Shown in pieces: positions 1 through 5,684 of a stretch of DNA of 8,821 bases. This stretch comes from Planctomycetota bacterium (GTDB lineage: Bacteria; Planctomycetota; Phycisphaerae; Phycisphaerales; UBA1924). Position 1 is the stretch's first letter, and every line of letters starts with the position of its first letter. The stretch spans positions 1-8,821 of the forward strand of contig JAEYUO010000067.1 in NCBI GenBank assembly GCA_023432465.1. The letters run 5' to 3'. Made by a program: the position numbers and the translations under genes. Under the pieces are notes generated by a model. It saw only the letters and a list, made by a program, of their open reading frames with translations, was not told the origin of the DNA and ran no database searches.

Positions 1-2
1 GC

Positions 3-272
3 GCGGCGGCGGGTGGCGCGGTGGGGTCGGGCGTGCCGGTTGCGGGGACTGTGGCGGGGGTGATCGTGGGCGGGGTTGCGGGGACGCTGGTGTATCTGGC
101 TGCGGATTCGTACTTTGAGAGCAAGGCGAAGGCGCGGCTGACGGATGCGGTGAGGTCGATGCACGCGGAGACGCGGGGGACGCTGGATGAGTTGTTCCGG
201 GCGTATGGGGAAGAGCTGGACAAGCAGCGGATGGGGCTGCTGGATCGGTTGCTGGTGGAGGGGATGGAGTAG
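3..272 (+). CDS. C-terminal end of a glycine-zipper membrane protein (5' truncated by window)
   Basis: The reading frame is open from the first complete codon at position 3 and ends with TAG, so this is most likely the end of a longer gene that begins outside the window. The GTG at 21 is an internal valine codon, not a convincing start, and no Shine-Dalgarno sequence precedes it. The visible 89 codons begin with a small-residue-rich hydrophobic segment with regularly spaced Gly and Ala (AGTVAGVIVGGVAGTLVYLA), typical of a glycine-zipper transmembrane helix. A charged amphipathic tail of about 55 residues follows, rich in Lys, Arg and Glu, with heptad-like spacing that could form a coiled coil. 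I do not recognise the family. The next gene, also membrane-associated, follows after an 87-base spacer on the same strand, so the two may be co-expressed. Confidence 0.6.
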   Translation, partial: AAAGGAVGSGVPVAGTVAGVIVGGVAGTLVYLAADSYFESKAKARLTDAVRSMHAETRGTLDELFRAYGEELDKQRMGLLDRLLVEGME

Positions 273-283
273 AAAGAAAGGCC

Positions 284-344
284 GTCCTGAGTGCTGGGTC
301 CGGAGTCCTGAGGAGATAGGACACAGGACGTGAGGACTCAGGAC
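284..344. repeat. Nested inverted repeat built from GTCCTGAG/AGGACTC phrases
   Basis: The outer arms GTCCTGAGT (284-292) and ACTCAGGAC (336-344) are perfectly complementary. Inside them GTCCTG (305-310) pairs with CAGGAC (324-329). The block is made of variations on one word (gtcctgag, agtcctgag, aggacac, aggactcaggac). It looks like a degenerate intergenic repeat of the kind I associate with planctomycete genomes. It ends just before the ribosome binding site of the gene starting at 360, so it would form a stem in that leader if transcribed from upstream. It lacks a T-run and is not a good intrinsic terminator. Confidence 0.6.
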
Positions 345-359
345 GGATCGAGGAAAGAC

Positions 360-1208
360 ATGCGTGCATGCGTGATAATGTTGTTGGCGTTGATGTGCGC
401 GTGGCCGTTTGCCGCTTCGGCGCAGGTGGTCCCGATCGCGAAGGAGGCGGCGGAGGAACTGGTGGAGTGGATGCTGCGGCAGGGCGGGGCGCACGCGGAT
501 GAAGTCGCGAAGCTGGGCGGGCGGACGGGGGCGCGGGAAGCGGTGGAGGACCTTGCGAAGGTGGCGGGGCGGGAGAGTGTGGAGCAGATGGTTCGTCGCG
601 GCGGGCCGGGCGCGGTCGCGGCGGTGCGGGGGCTGGATGAACTCGCGGCGGATGGTGTGCGGCTGATCGCGGGGCATGGGCCGCGCGGGACGCTGGTGGT
701 GCAGCAGGGTGGGAAGGCGTCGGTGGGGCTGTTTGCGAAGTATGGGGATGAGGCGGTGCGGATCCTGGCGGATCAGGGCCCGGAGGCGGGCGCGAAGATG
801 CTTGAGTTTGCGGGAGCGAGCCTGGCGAAGTGGGGGAAGTCGCTGGGGCCGGAGGCGCAGGCGCACCTGCGCGCGATGACGCCGGTGATGGAGAAGGCGG
901 AGGGGCCTGTGCGGTCTGCCTTTTTGGACGGGATCGCGCGCGGCGGGGATGACTTCTTGATGTGGGTTTCGCGCCGGTGGAAGCAGGTCGCGGGCGCGGG
1001 CGGGCTGACGGTCGCGGCGATCACGGCGTATCAGGTCGGCGATGGTGTTGCGGAGGGCGTGCGCGGCGTGGTGGATGCGCTGCCGAACCCGGGGAGGGAC
1101 CCGGTCGCGTGGTTTGTGTGGTGGGTGCCGGTGCTGGGGCTGGTCGCGCTGGTGGTGGCGGGGTGGGTGATGCGGGGGAAGTTCAAGTATGCGGGGCGGC
1201 GGGGCTGA
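360..1208 (+). CDS. Exported helical protein with C-terminal membrane anchor, function unknown
   Basis: The 282-residue protein starts at the ATG at 360, which has GAGGA (350-354) five bases upstream. An upstream in-frame GTG at 330 lies inside the intergenic repeat and would put ten charged residues before the signal peptide, so I reject it. Residues 1-21 form a Sec-type signal peptide with an ASA-Q cleavage site. Residues about 25-190 consist of short Ala/Gly-rich helices separated by GG or GxG turns at roughly 20-residue spacing, suggesting a degenerate alpha-solenoid-like repeat. Residues about 248-271 are a strongly hydrophobic, Trp-rich transmembrane helix, followed by a basic tail (RGKFKYAGRRG) that should stay in the cytoplasm. 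The predicted topology is a periplasmic helical domain on a single anchor. I recognise no catalytic motif. Its 3' end overlaps the convergent methyltransferase gene by 26 bases. Confidence 0.75.
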   Translation: MRACVIMLLALMCAWPFAASAQVVPIAKEAAEELVEWMLRQGGAHADEVAKLGGRTGAREAVEDLAKVAGRESVEQMVRRGGPGAVAAVRGLDELAADGVRLIAGHGPRGTLVVQQGGKASVGLFAKYGDEAVRILADQGPEAGAKMLEFAGASLAKWGKSLGPEAQAHLRAMTPVMEKAEGPVRSAFLDGIARGGDDFLMWVSRRWKQVAGAGGLTVAAITAYQVGDGVAEGVRGVVDALPNPGRDPVAWFVWWVPVLGLVALVVAGWVMRGKFKYAGRRG

Positions 1209-1794
1209 GCAGGGCGAGCCACTCGGTGTTGCCGGGCTTGTTACCGCGGGATGCGCCGCCGCGGATGGGCGAGGGCGTACTGGCGAGGACGGATGCGCCG
1301 AGGGCGGCCATGTCGGCGAGGACGCGGGCGGTGATGTCGGTGGCGTGCTCGGGGGAGAGGACGGTCTCGCGCGATTCGTGGGGCGCGGGGGCCTGCTCGT
1401 AGTGGGGCTTGATGAGCGTGATGATGCGGGAGGTGGGGGCCGGCTTGAGCCAGCGCAGCGCGGCGGGGATGCAGAGGCGCTGGGGCGTCCAGCCCATGTC
1501 CAGGACGACAAGGTCTACGAGTTCGGGCGGGGGGAGGTGGAGGGCGTTGCTGCGCTCGAGGGTAATGACGCGGGGATCGGAGCGGAGCTTCCAGGCGAGC
1601 GTGCCGTAGCCGGTATCGACGGCGTAGACCTTGGCCGCGCCGGACTGCAGGAGGCAGTCGGTGAAGCCGCCGATGTTTGCGCCGAGGTCGGCGCAGGTGA
1701 GCCCGGCGGGGGAGAAGTTGAAGGTGCTGAGCGCGTGCTGCAGCTTGAGCCCGCCGCGGGAGGCGAAGGAATGGGATGGGACGGGGGCGGTCAC
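1183..1794 (-). CDS. TlyA/FtsJ-like SAM-dependent rRNA 2'-O-methyltransferase lacking the S4 domain
   Basis: This 203-residue protein resembles the catalytic part of TlyA (hemolysin A family), which methylates ribose 2'-hydroxyls in 16S and 23S rRNA. The N-terminal SRGGLKL (12-18) is the TlyA signature. DLGANIGGFTDCLL (36-49) is the SAM-binding motif I, and YAVDTGYGTLAWKLR (57-71) matches the family closely. The Rossmann-fold methyltransferase tetrad K-D-K-E appears present as K17, D99 (VVLDMGW), K129 (LIKPHYE) and E191 (GNTEWL). TlyA proteins normally carry an N-terminal S4 RNA-binding domain of about 60 residues. Here none precedes the catalytic domain and the gene starts with GTG overlapping the lpxI stop (GTGA). 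The usual DVSFIS segment reads LDMGWTPQ, so the substrate may differ. Without an S4 domain the target could be rRNA or another RNA. Translation is probably coupled to lpxI, since no clear Shine-Dalgarno is visible. Confidence 0.85.
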   Translation of the reverse strand: MTAPVPSHSFASRGGLKLQHALSTFNFSPAGLTCADLGANIGGFTDCLLQSGAAKVYAVDTGYGTLAWKLRSDPRVITLERSNALHLPPPELVDLVVLDMGWTPQRLCIPAALRWLKPAPTSRIITLIKPHYEQAPAPHESRETVLSPEHATDITARVLADMAALGASVLASTPSPIRGGASRGNKPGNTEWLALLSPAAPHT

Positions 1795-2672
1795 GCCTGT
1801 GCGGAGGGGATGCCGATGACGGCGACGCCGAGTTGATCGGCGAGGTCGAGGAGTTCGATCTTGTCGACCATGATGACATCGCCGGCGGCGAGGGCGAGGC
1901 AGCGGCCGCCGTTCTTGTGCATGTTCTCGATGGTGCGGACGCCGACGGTTGGGACATCGGACCGGCGGTCGTGCCCGGCGCGTGCGCCCTTGCAGAGCGT
2001 CCAGCCACCCGCGCGGCAGAGGACGCCGACGCGGTCGATCATGCGGTCGGTGCCTTCTACGGCTTCGACGGCGATGACGTCGCGGTCGCGGACGGCGATC
2101 GACTGGCCGATGTCGAGGCGGAGAGTCTGGGAGAGGAGGGGCCAGGCGAAGGCGATGTCGGCGCGCTGGTCGGCGGTGGGCTGACGGCGGGTCATGACGC
2201 CGGCTTCGGCGAGGGAGTCGGTGATGGGTGCGGTTGAGTCCAGCAGGGCGACTCCGTTGCGGCCGAGTTCATCGGCGATGGCCGCGAGGACCTTGTGGGA
2301 CCGGCGATCGTGGCGGAGGTGCTTGTACCAGGCGACGACGGTGCGCCAGTCGGGGACAAGCTGCATGATACCCCAGGGGTCATGCATCATGTTCTTTTCG
2401 ACGCGGCCGACCATAATGGCGTGGCGGACGCCGGTGCGGCGGAGCTGGCGGCCCCAGGTGCCGACGCGAAGGACGCCGACGCGGCGGAAGCTGGTGCAGA
2501 GGGACGGGAGGACCTCATCGAAGTGGTTTCCGAGGCCCAGACCGTGGACCGGGTGGCCCATGGAGCGGAGTCCCTCGGCGATGAGAATGGGCAGGCGACC
2601 TCCGCCGGCGATGAGCCCGATGGGCGTCGGCGGCGGGGGGGGATCGGGCAGGATCGCGAGAGTACCGGCCAT
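1791..2672 (-). CDS. lpxI: UDP-2,3-diacylglucosamine pyrophosphatase LpxI (DUF1009)
   Basis: LpxI hydrolyses UDP-2,3-diacylglucosamine to lipid X and UMP, the fourth step of lipid A synthesis. It acts at the cytoplasmic face of the inner membrane and replaces LpxH in many lineages. The 293-residue length fits the family. The N-terminal lobe begins with IGLIAGGGRLPILIAEGLRS (18-37), the typical LpxI opening. The C-terminal DUF1009 lobe contains GQSIAVRDRDVIAVEAVEGT (189-208) and HDRRSDVPTVGVRTIEN (234-250). The Asp residues of the latter motif probably include the conserved catalytic or metal-linked aspartate. A proline run (residues 11-15) encoded by an eight-C tract sits just before the domain. 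The ATG at 2672 has no strong Shine-Dalgarno, so the start could vary slightly. The gene heads a two-gene operon with the methyltransferase and is divergent from the small gene at 2749. Its presence implies an outer membrane with lipid A. Confidence 0.93.
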   Translation of the reverse strand: MAGTLAILPDPPPPPTPIGLIAGGGRLPILIAEGLRSMGHPVHGLGLGNHFDEVLPSLCTSFRRVGVLRVGTWGRQLRRTGVRHAIMVGRVEKNMMHDPWGIMQLVPDWRTVVAWYKHLRHDRRSHKVLAAIADELGRNGVALLDSTAPITDSLAEAGVMTRRQPTADQRADIAFAWPLLSQTLRLDIGQSIAVRDRDVIAVEAVEGTDRMIDRVGVLCRAGGWTLCKGARAGHDRRSDVPTVGVRTIENMHKNGGRCLALAAGDVIMVDKIELLDLADQLGVAVIGIPSAQA

Positions 2673-2748
2673 CTATCTGCGGCAAGTCGTTGCGGCCATT
2701 GGACTTGCGTGAACTCCTGTCTGCCCGGGTGCTCATTGTGGAGAACCC

Positions 2749-3066
2749 GTGAAGATACGAGGATATCGGCCAGAGCCCCCCTTCGCCAGTGAGGATTGCG
2801 GGCGGTGGATTGTGGCTGGCCGATGGATGGGTATGGAAGAGAGCCGGGACAGGGTGAGGGTTGGGGGCGGAAAGGCGGCTGCCGGAACGCCGCGGCCGTT
2901 CCTGGGGTTGTATTTTTCGTGCTCGGGGCAGTATTCGCGGGCGAACAAGACGGCGGACGGCAGGGCGTATGTGGGGCGGTGCCCCAGGTGCGCTCAGTGC
3001 GTGCGATTCCCGATCGGCGAGGGCGGGACGAGTCGGCGGTTCTTCGAGGTTTCGTGCCGCGGCTGA
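2749..3066 (+). CDS. Small Cys-rich (zinc-ribbon-like) conserved planctomycete protein
   Basis: This encodes 105 residues from a GTG with GGAG (2740-2743) upstream. ATG codons at 2827 and 2833 are alternative starts that would remove a poorly conserved-looking N-terminus. The informative part is residues 48-105: PRPFLGLYFSCSGQYSRA, then GRAYVGRCPRCAQCVRFPIG and GGTSRRFFEVSC. Cysteines at 58, 78, 81 and 84 could bind one zinc ion. I recall the order (RPFLG, aromatic-x-Cys, AYxGRCPRCG, then a GGTSxRFF ending) as a short protein found repeatedly in planctomycetes, with no assigned function. That recall is not verified here. It lies only 13 bases ahead of the 202-aa gene on the same strand, so the two probably form an operon. 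Overlapping frames in this stretch lack such a pattern. Confidence 0.65.
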   Translation: MKIRGYRPEPPFASEDCGRWIVAGRWMGMEESRDRVRVGGGKAAAGTPRPFLGLYFSCSGQYSRANKTADGRAYVGRCPRCAQCVRFPIGEGGTSRRFFEVSCRG

Positions 3067-3079
3067 GTACACTGCGAGC

Positions 3080-3688
3080 ATGAGTCGACTTGCCAATACG
3101 TATTCGCTGAGTTCGCCGACGCGGCAGTGTGCGGGGACGGGAGTGCCGCTGAGCACGGGGCAGCCGTTTGTCGGCGCGCTGTGCCAGGATGTGCAGACGG
3201 AGGAGTTCCGCCGGCTGGATTACAGCGTTGAAGCGTGGGAGGGCGGTTCGCGGCCGGTTGCGCCGCTGGAACTGATCGGCACGTGGCGTGCGCTGGTGCC
3301 TGATCCGAATGAGAAGAAGAAGCTGCTGCTGGATGAGGGATCGATGCTCGACCTGTTCGAGCAGACGGGCGAGCCCGCGCCCGGGAGCGATGCGGCGGCG
3401 AACCGGCGGCGGGAGGTCTTCCGGTTTGTGCTTGCGTTGATCCTGATCCGCAAGCGGCTGCTGGTGTGCGAGAAGAGCACGTGGGGGGATGGGACAACCA
3501 GCGTGATGCTGGTGCGGCCCAAGGGTGTGCCGAAGCCGCCGGAGGGGCCCGCGCTGATCGAGGTTGTAGACCCGGGAATGCGGGATGAAGATGTGGCGAT
3601 TGCGGTGGAGCAGTTGCAGACGGTGTTGATCGAACCCGGTGCAGGGGAAGGCTCGCAGCCGGGGAACACCTCAGGGGCGGGAACATGA
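3080..3688 (+). CDS. Conserved planctomycete-type protein of unknown function (202 aa)
   Basis: The likely start is the ATG at 3080, giving MSRLANTYSLSSPTRQCAGT. The frame is open further upstream to 2861, but that part overlaps the Cys-rich gene and has an arginine-rich composition typical of a shadow frame. The protein is soluble, with no signal peptide or membrane helix. Features are an N-terminal CAGTGVPLSTGQPFVGAL segment (17-34), RLDYSVEAWEG (45-55), an acidic/basic helix DPNEKKKLLLDEGSMLDLFE (76-95) and a hydrophobic helix FRFVLALILIRKRLL followed by a beta-rich C-terminus. I recall proteins with this layout (CAxTG near the start, DYSxEAWEG, FRYxLALILMRKRLL) as widespread in planctomycetes, without known function. 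The stop overlaps the lipoprotein start by ATGA, which suggests coupled translation. It may act in the same cell-envelope process, but that is inference. Confidence 0.8.
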   Translation: MSRLANTYSLSSPTRQCAGTGVPLSTGQPFVGALCQDVQTEEFRRLDYSVEAWEGGSRPVAPLELIGTWRALVPDPNEKKKLLLDEGSMLDLFEQTGEPAPGSDAAANRRREVFRFVLALILIRKRLLVCEKSTWGDGTTSVMLVRPKGVPKPPEGPALIEVVDPGMRDEDVAIAVEQLQTVLIEPGAGEGSQPGNTSGAGT

Positions 3689-4569
3689 AGACTGGTCATG
3701 CGGCGGCTATGGTGATGCTTGCGGTTTCCGTGCTGGCGCTGGGCGGGTGCCCGAACGGGCAGGGGAAGGACGGGGGGGGCGGGGATGACGGCGCAGTGGT
3801 GCGTGCGCCCGCGCCGAGCTATCGCGAGGCCGCGGCGGCGTACAACCAACGTGTGGAGGCGTTGGGGCGCTTTCGTGCGCAGGCGACTGTGCAGTTCCGG
3901 TATGTTGACAAGGACGGGAAGGAACGCATCGAGCAGCCGGAGGGCACGATCCAGATCGTCCGGCCGGACAAGCTTGCGCTGACGCTGGGGAAGCTGGGTC
4001 AGGTGAAGTTCTGGCTGGGGAGCGATAGCGAGCGGTATTGGTGGCTGGACATGATGGATGAGCCGGTGGCGTTCACGGGCGAGCACGATGCGTTCACCGA
4101 TCGCGCTGCGCGGCGGCTGGGGATCAGCCTCGCGCCGCTGAGCCTGATCCGCGTGCTGTGCCTGACGCCGCTGGATGCGGAGGCGTGGGGCGCGACGCAG
4201 TGGTCGGATGATGGCGCGCGGCTGGGCATTACGACGGGCATGGATGGGGGCGGCCGGCAGCGCGTGTGGGTGGACCCGGCGAACTATCGGCCGATCAAGG
4301 TTGAGCTGTATGACGCCGCCGGGAAGCCGAGCGTGATTGCGCACTGCGAAGGAGATGAGCGTGTGGAAGTCGCCGCGGGCTCGACGAGGGGCGGGTCGCC
4401 GTGGATCCCCAAGAGCGTGTCGATCTATGCGGTGGGGACGGATGCGACGATCCGTGTGTCGCTGGGCGGGGCGAAGAACGAGGGGGTGAATGACAAGGCG
4501 TTTGATTTTGAGACGGTCGTGGGGACGTATGGCGTTGAGCGGGTGGTAGACTTGGATGCTCAGGAGTAG
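3685..4569 (+). CDS. LolA/LolB-like outer-membrane lipoprotein
   Basis: The 294-residue protein has a lipoprotein signal peptide with the lipobox LGGC, so the mature protein begins at C22 and is lipid-anchored. A flexible Gly/Asp linker (KDGGGGDDG, about 28-36), encoded partly by an eight-G tract, leads to a soluble domain. That domain starts with SYREAAAAYNQRVEALGRFRAQATVQFRYVD. It then shows the alternating beta strands expected of the LolA/LolB/outer-membrane lipoprotein-sorting fold: GTIQIVRPDKLALTLGKLG, FWLGSDSERYWWLDM, and near the end WIPKSVSIYAVGTDATIRVSL. The Asp-x-Lys-Glu-x-Leu-like strand YRPIKVELYDAAGK also fits that fold. Such proteins bind acyl chains and chaperone lipoproteins or lipids across the periplasm. 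This one could carry lipoproteins or lipopolysaccharide-type lipids, and lpxI lies close by. The fold assignment is by pattern and is moderately sure. The gene follows the 202-aa gene with an ATGA overlap. Confidence 0.78.
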   Translation: MKTGHAAAMVMLAVSVLALGGCPNGQGKDGGGGDDGAVVRAPAPSYREAAAAYNQRVEALGRFRAQATVQFRYVDKDGKERIEQPEGTIQIVRPDKLALTLGKLGQVKFWLGSDSERYWWLDMMDEPVAFTGEHDAFTDRAARRLGISLAPLSLIRVLCLTPLDAEAWGATQWSDDGARLGITTGMDGGGRQRVWVDPANYRPIKVELYDAAGKPSVIAHCEGDERVEVAAGSTRGGSPWIPKSVSIYAVGTDATIRVSLGGAKNEGVNDKAFDFETVVGTYGVERVVDLDAQE

Positions 4570-4710
4570 GTTCACCGCGAGAGGCGCGGAGCACGCAGAA
4601 GCGGAAGTAGAAACACGGAGGCGCACTGGGGCGCACGGAGGGGGGAGCCGCGGATGGGGAGAGGAGGCGTCACGAGGAGGCTTGGCGGGGCGCGAAGACG
4701 GAGGAGGGTG
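4570..4710. repeat. Degenerate intergenic CACGGAGG/CGCGGAG phrase repeat
   Basis: The stretch after the lipoprotein stop is built from varying words (ttcaccgcgagaggcgcggagcacgcagaagcgg, then aaacacggaggcgcactgggg, then cgcacggagg). It matches a degenerate spacer repeat type I associate with planctomycetes and related phyla. All frames here read as low-complexity Arg/Gly sequence, so I see no gene in it. No clear terminator follows the lipoprotein gene. Confidence 0.55.
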
Positions 4711-4748
4711 GGGAGAGGGGCCGCAGATCAACGCAGATTGCGCAGATC
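4711..4748 (+). repeat. CGCAGAT repeat, copy A
   Basis: The 28 bases from 4711 to 4738 are identical to 5580-5607, and after two mismatches the next eight bases (cgcagatc) match again. Internally the unit is itself a short tandem of (c)cgcagat with spacers. The second copy lies on the other side of the zinc-ribbon/Clp-N gene in the same orientation. Confidence 0.85.
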
Positions 4749-4805
4749 CGCAGGCGGCCGGGCGCAGGAAACCGGAGGCAGTGAGGAAGGCAGGATCTGG
4801 CCGCC

Positions 4806-4830
4806 GATTCACGCGGATGGACGCGGATTC
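4806..4830 (+). repeat. CACGCGGAT/GACGCGGAT phrase repeat
   Basis: This holds gattcacgcggatgg followed directly by acgcggattc, a short tandem of the word acgcggat. It is a third type of degenerate intergenic phrase in this spacer. It is followed by an eight-G run (4831-4838) and then the ribosome binding region of the Clp-N gene. Confidence 0.55.
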
Positions 4831-4861
4831 GGGGGGGGAGGATGGAGGGGGCGATTTCCAC

Positions 4862-5473
4862 ATGGCACAATCACACACGGGCTGCACACTCTGCGGCTAT
4901 GACCTTGCCGGCAATGTCACGGGCGTGTGCCCGGAGTGCGGTAGGCCGGTCATGCGGTTCACCGATCGGGCACGGGCGGTCATGGTTGAGGCAAACCGGC
5001 AAGCGGTGGTGCTCTATAGCAAGGGCGATCCGCTCCTGCGGGAGGCGAGATGGTGGCTGCCGCGATCGGTCGAGGAGTCAGCGATCTGGCCGCGTCACGT
5101 GCTCTTGGGCATACTCAACGGTCCACACGGCGTGGGACATCACGCGCTGTTGAGTTGCGGGGCTGAGCCTGCACGACTGCGCGACGCGCTCGTTTCGCGG
5201 ATACCGCGATTCGCGCGTCGATCCTTTCCGGAAGATACGCGTCTCTCCCTTTCGCCAACGTCGGTGCGCATCATCGAGGCCGCGATAGATGATGCGTTTG
5301 GGCTGGGTCACCAGTGGGTCGGCACGGAGCATCTGCTGCTGGCGTTGTGCAAGCAGTCTGCGGACGTTGCCGTGAGAAGGGCGCTGACAGAGGCGGGCGT
5401 GGGTTATGACCGTGTGCGCGCGATTGTCATTGAGAACATGGCGGCGGTGAATGTCCGTAAGAGCGAAGCTTGA
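4862..5473 (+). CDS. Zinc ribbon fused to two Clp N-terminal repeats, no ATPase
   Basis: The protein has 203 residues from the ATG at 4862, with a purine-rich GGAGGGG (4844-4850) upstream. The frame is open to 4556, but that stretch is intergenic repeat. The N-terminus carries a four-cysteine zinc ribbon (C8-x2-C11 and C23-x2-C26, in CTLCGYDL and VCPECGRPV). Residues about 33-112 (FTDRARAVMVEANRQAV, then IWPRHVLLGIL) and 130-193 (LSPTSVRIIEAAIDDA, then WVGTEHLLLALC) match the paired helical repeats of the ClpA/ClpC N-domain. In Clp chaperones that domain binds adaptors and substrates. Here there is no Walker A or B motif and no AAA+ domain, so the protein cannot unfold substrates alone. It may be an adaptor, decoy or anti-adaptor for a ClpC/ClpP system, or a nucleic-acid or protein-binding factor. 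The gene stands alone between repeat-rich spacers. Domain assignment is firm, role is inference. Confidence 0.88.
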   Translation: MAQSHTGCTLCGYDLAGNVTGVCPECGRPVMRFTDRARAVMVEANRQAVVLYSKGDPLLREARWWLPRSVEESAIWPRHVLLGILNGPHGVGHHALLSCGAEPARLRDALVSRIPRFARRSFPEDTRLSLSPTSVRIIEAAIDDAFGLGHQWVGTEHLLLALCKQSADVAVRRALTEAGVGYDRVRAIVIENMAAVNVRKSEA

Positions 5474-5494
5474 ATCCCCGTAGCCTGAGTATCG

Positions 5495-5570
5495 CACTGA
5501 CCACGCCTCGAAGACTCGGTGTGGTCAGTGGCACTTCAAGGCAGAGAGCGGTCGGGTGTGCCATCAGCCG
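5495..5570 (+). repeat. Stem-forming interspersed element, copy 1
   Basis: A perfect 10-bp inverted repeat, CACTGACCAC (5495-5504) and GTGGTCAGTG (5521-5530), encloses a 16-base loop. It is followed by the core 5526-5570, which matches 6998-7042 at 44 of 45 positions. A second pairing TGGCAC (5529-5534) with GTGCCA (5558-5563) is possible, but it overlaps the first stem by two bases. It lies just downstream of the Clp-N stop. It could serve as a transcription end, although no T-run follows. Confidence 0.85.
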
Positions 5571-5579
5571 TGGGTGACC

Positions 5580-5617
5580 GGGAGAGGGGCCGCAGATCAA
5601 CGCAGATGACGCAGATC
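5580..5617 (+). repeat. CGCAGAT repeat, copy B
   Basis: This is the second copy of the repeat at 4711-4748, in direct orientation, with 28 identical bases, two mismatches (tg to ga) and eight more identical bases. It lies directly after the first stem-forming element in the 211-base spacer between the Clp-N gene and the convergent membrane-protein gene. Nothing else is visible in that spacer. Confidence 0.85.
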
Positions 5618-5684
5618 AGAAGGCGTTTCCGGAGCGGTTGGTTTGAGCGGGGATGCCTGGCGGGTTGGCGTACAACGGCCTCAA

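Noticed and set aside
2861..3079. N-terminal extension of the 202-aa protein
   Set aside because: The extension is Arg-rich, overlaps the Cys-rich gene in another frame, and the conserved-looking protein begins at the ATG at 3080.
3220..4887. Minus-strand open frame of 555 codons
   Set aside because: It is antisense to the 202-aa gene, the lipoprotein and a repeat spacer. Its composition (Arg, Pro, His, Ser) is typical of high-GC shadow frames and it has no recognisable motif.
4711..5617. CRISPR array or composite transposon
   Set aside because: There are only two copies per repeat family with no regular spacers, no cas genes, no transposase or integrase and no target-site duplication that I can see.
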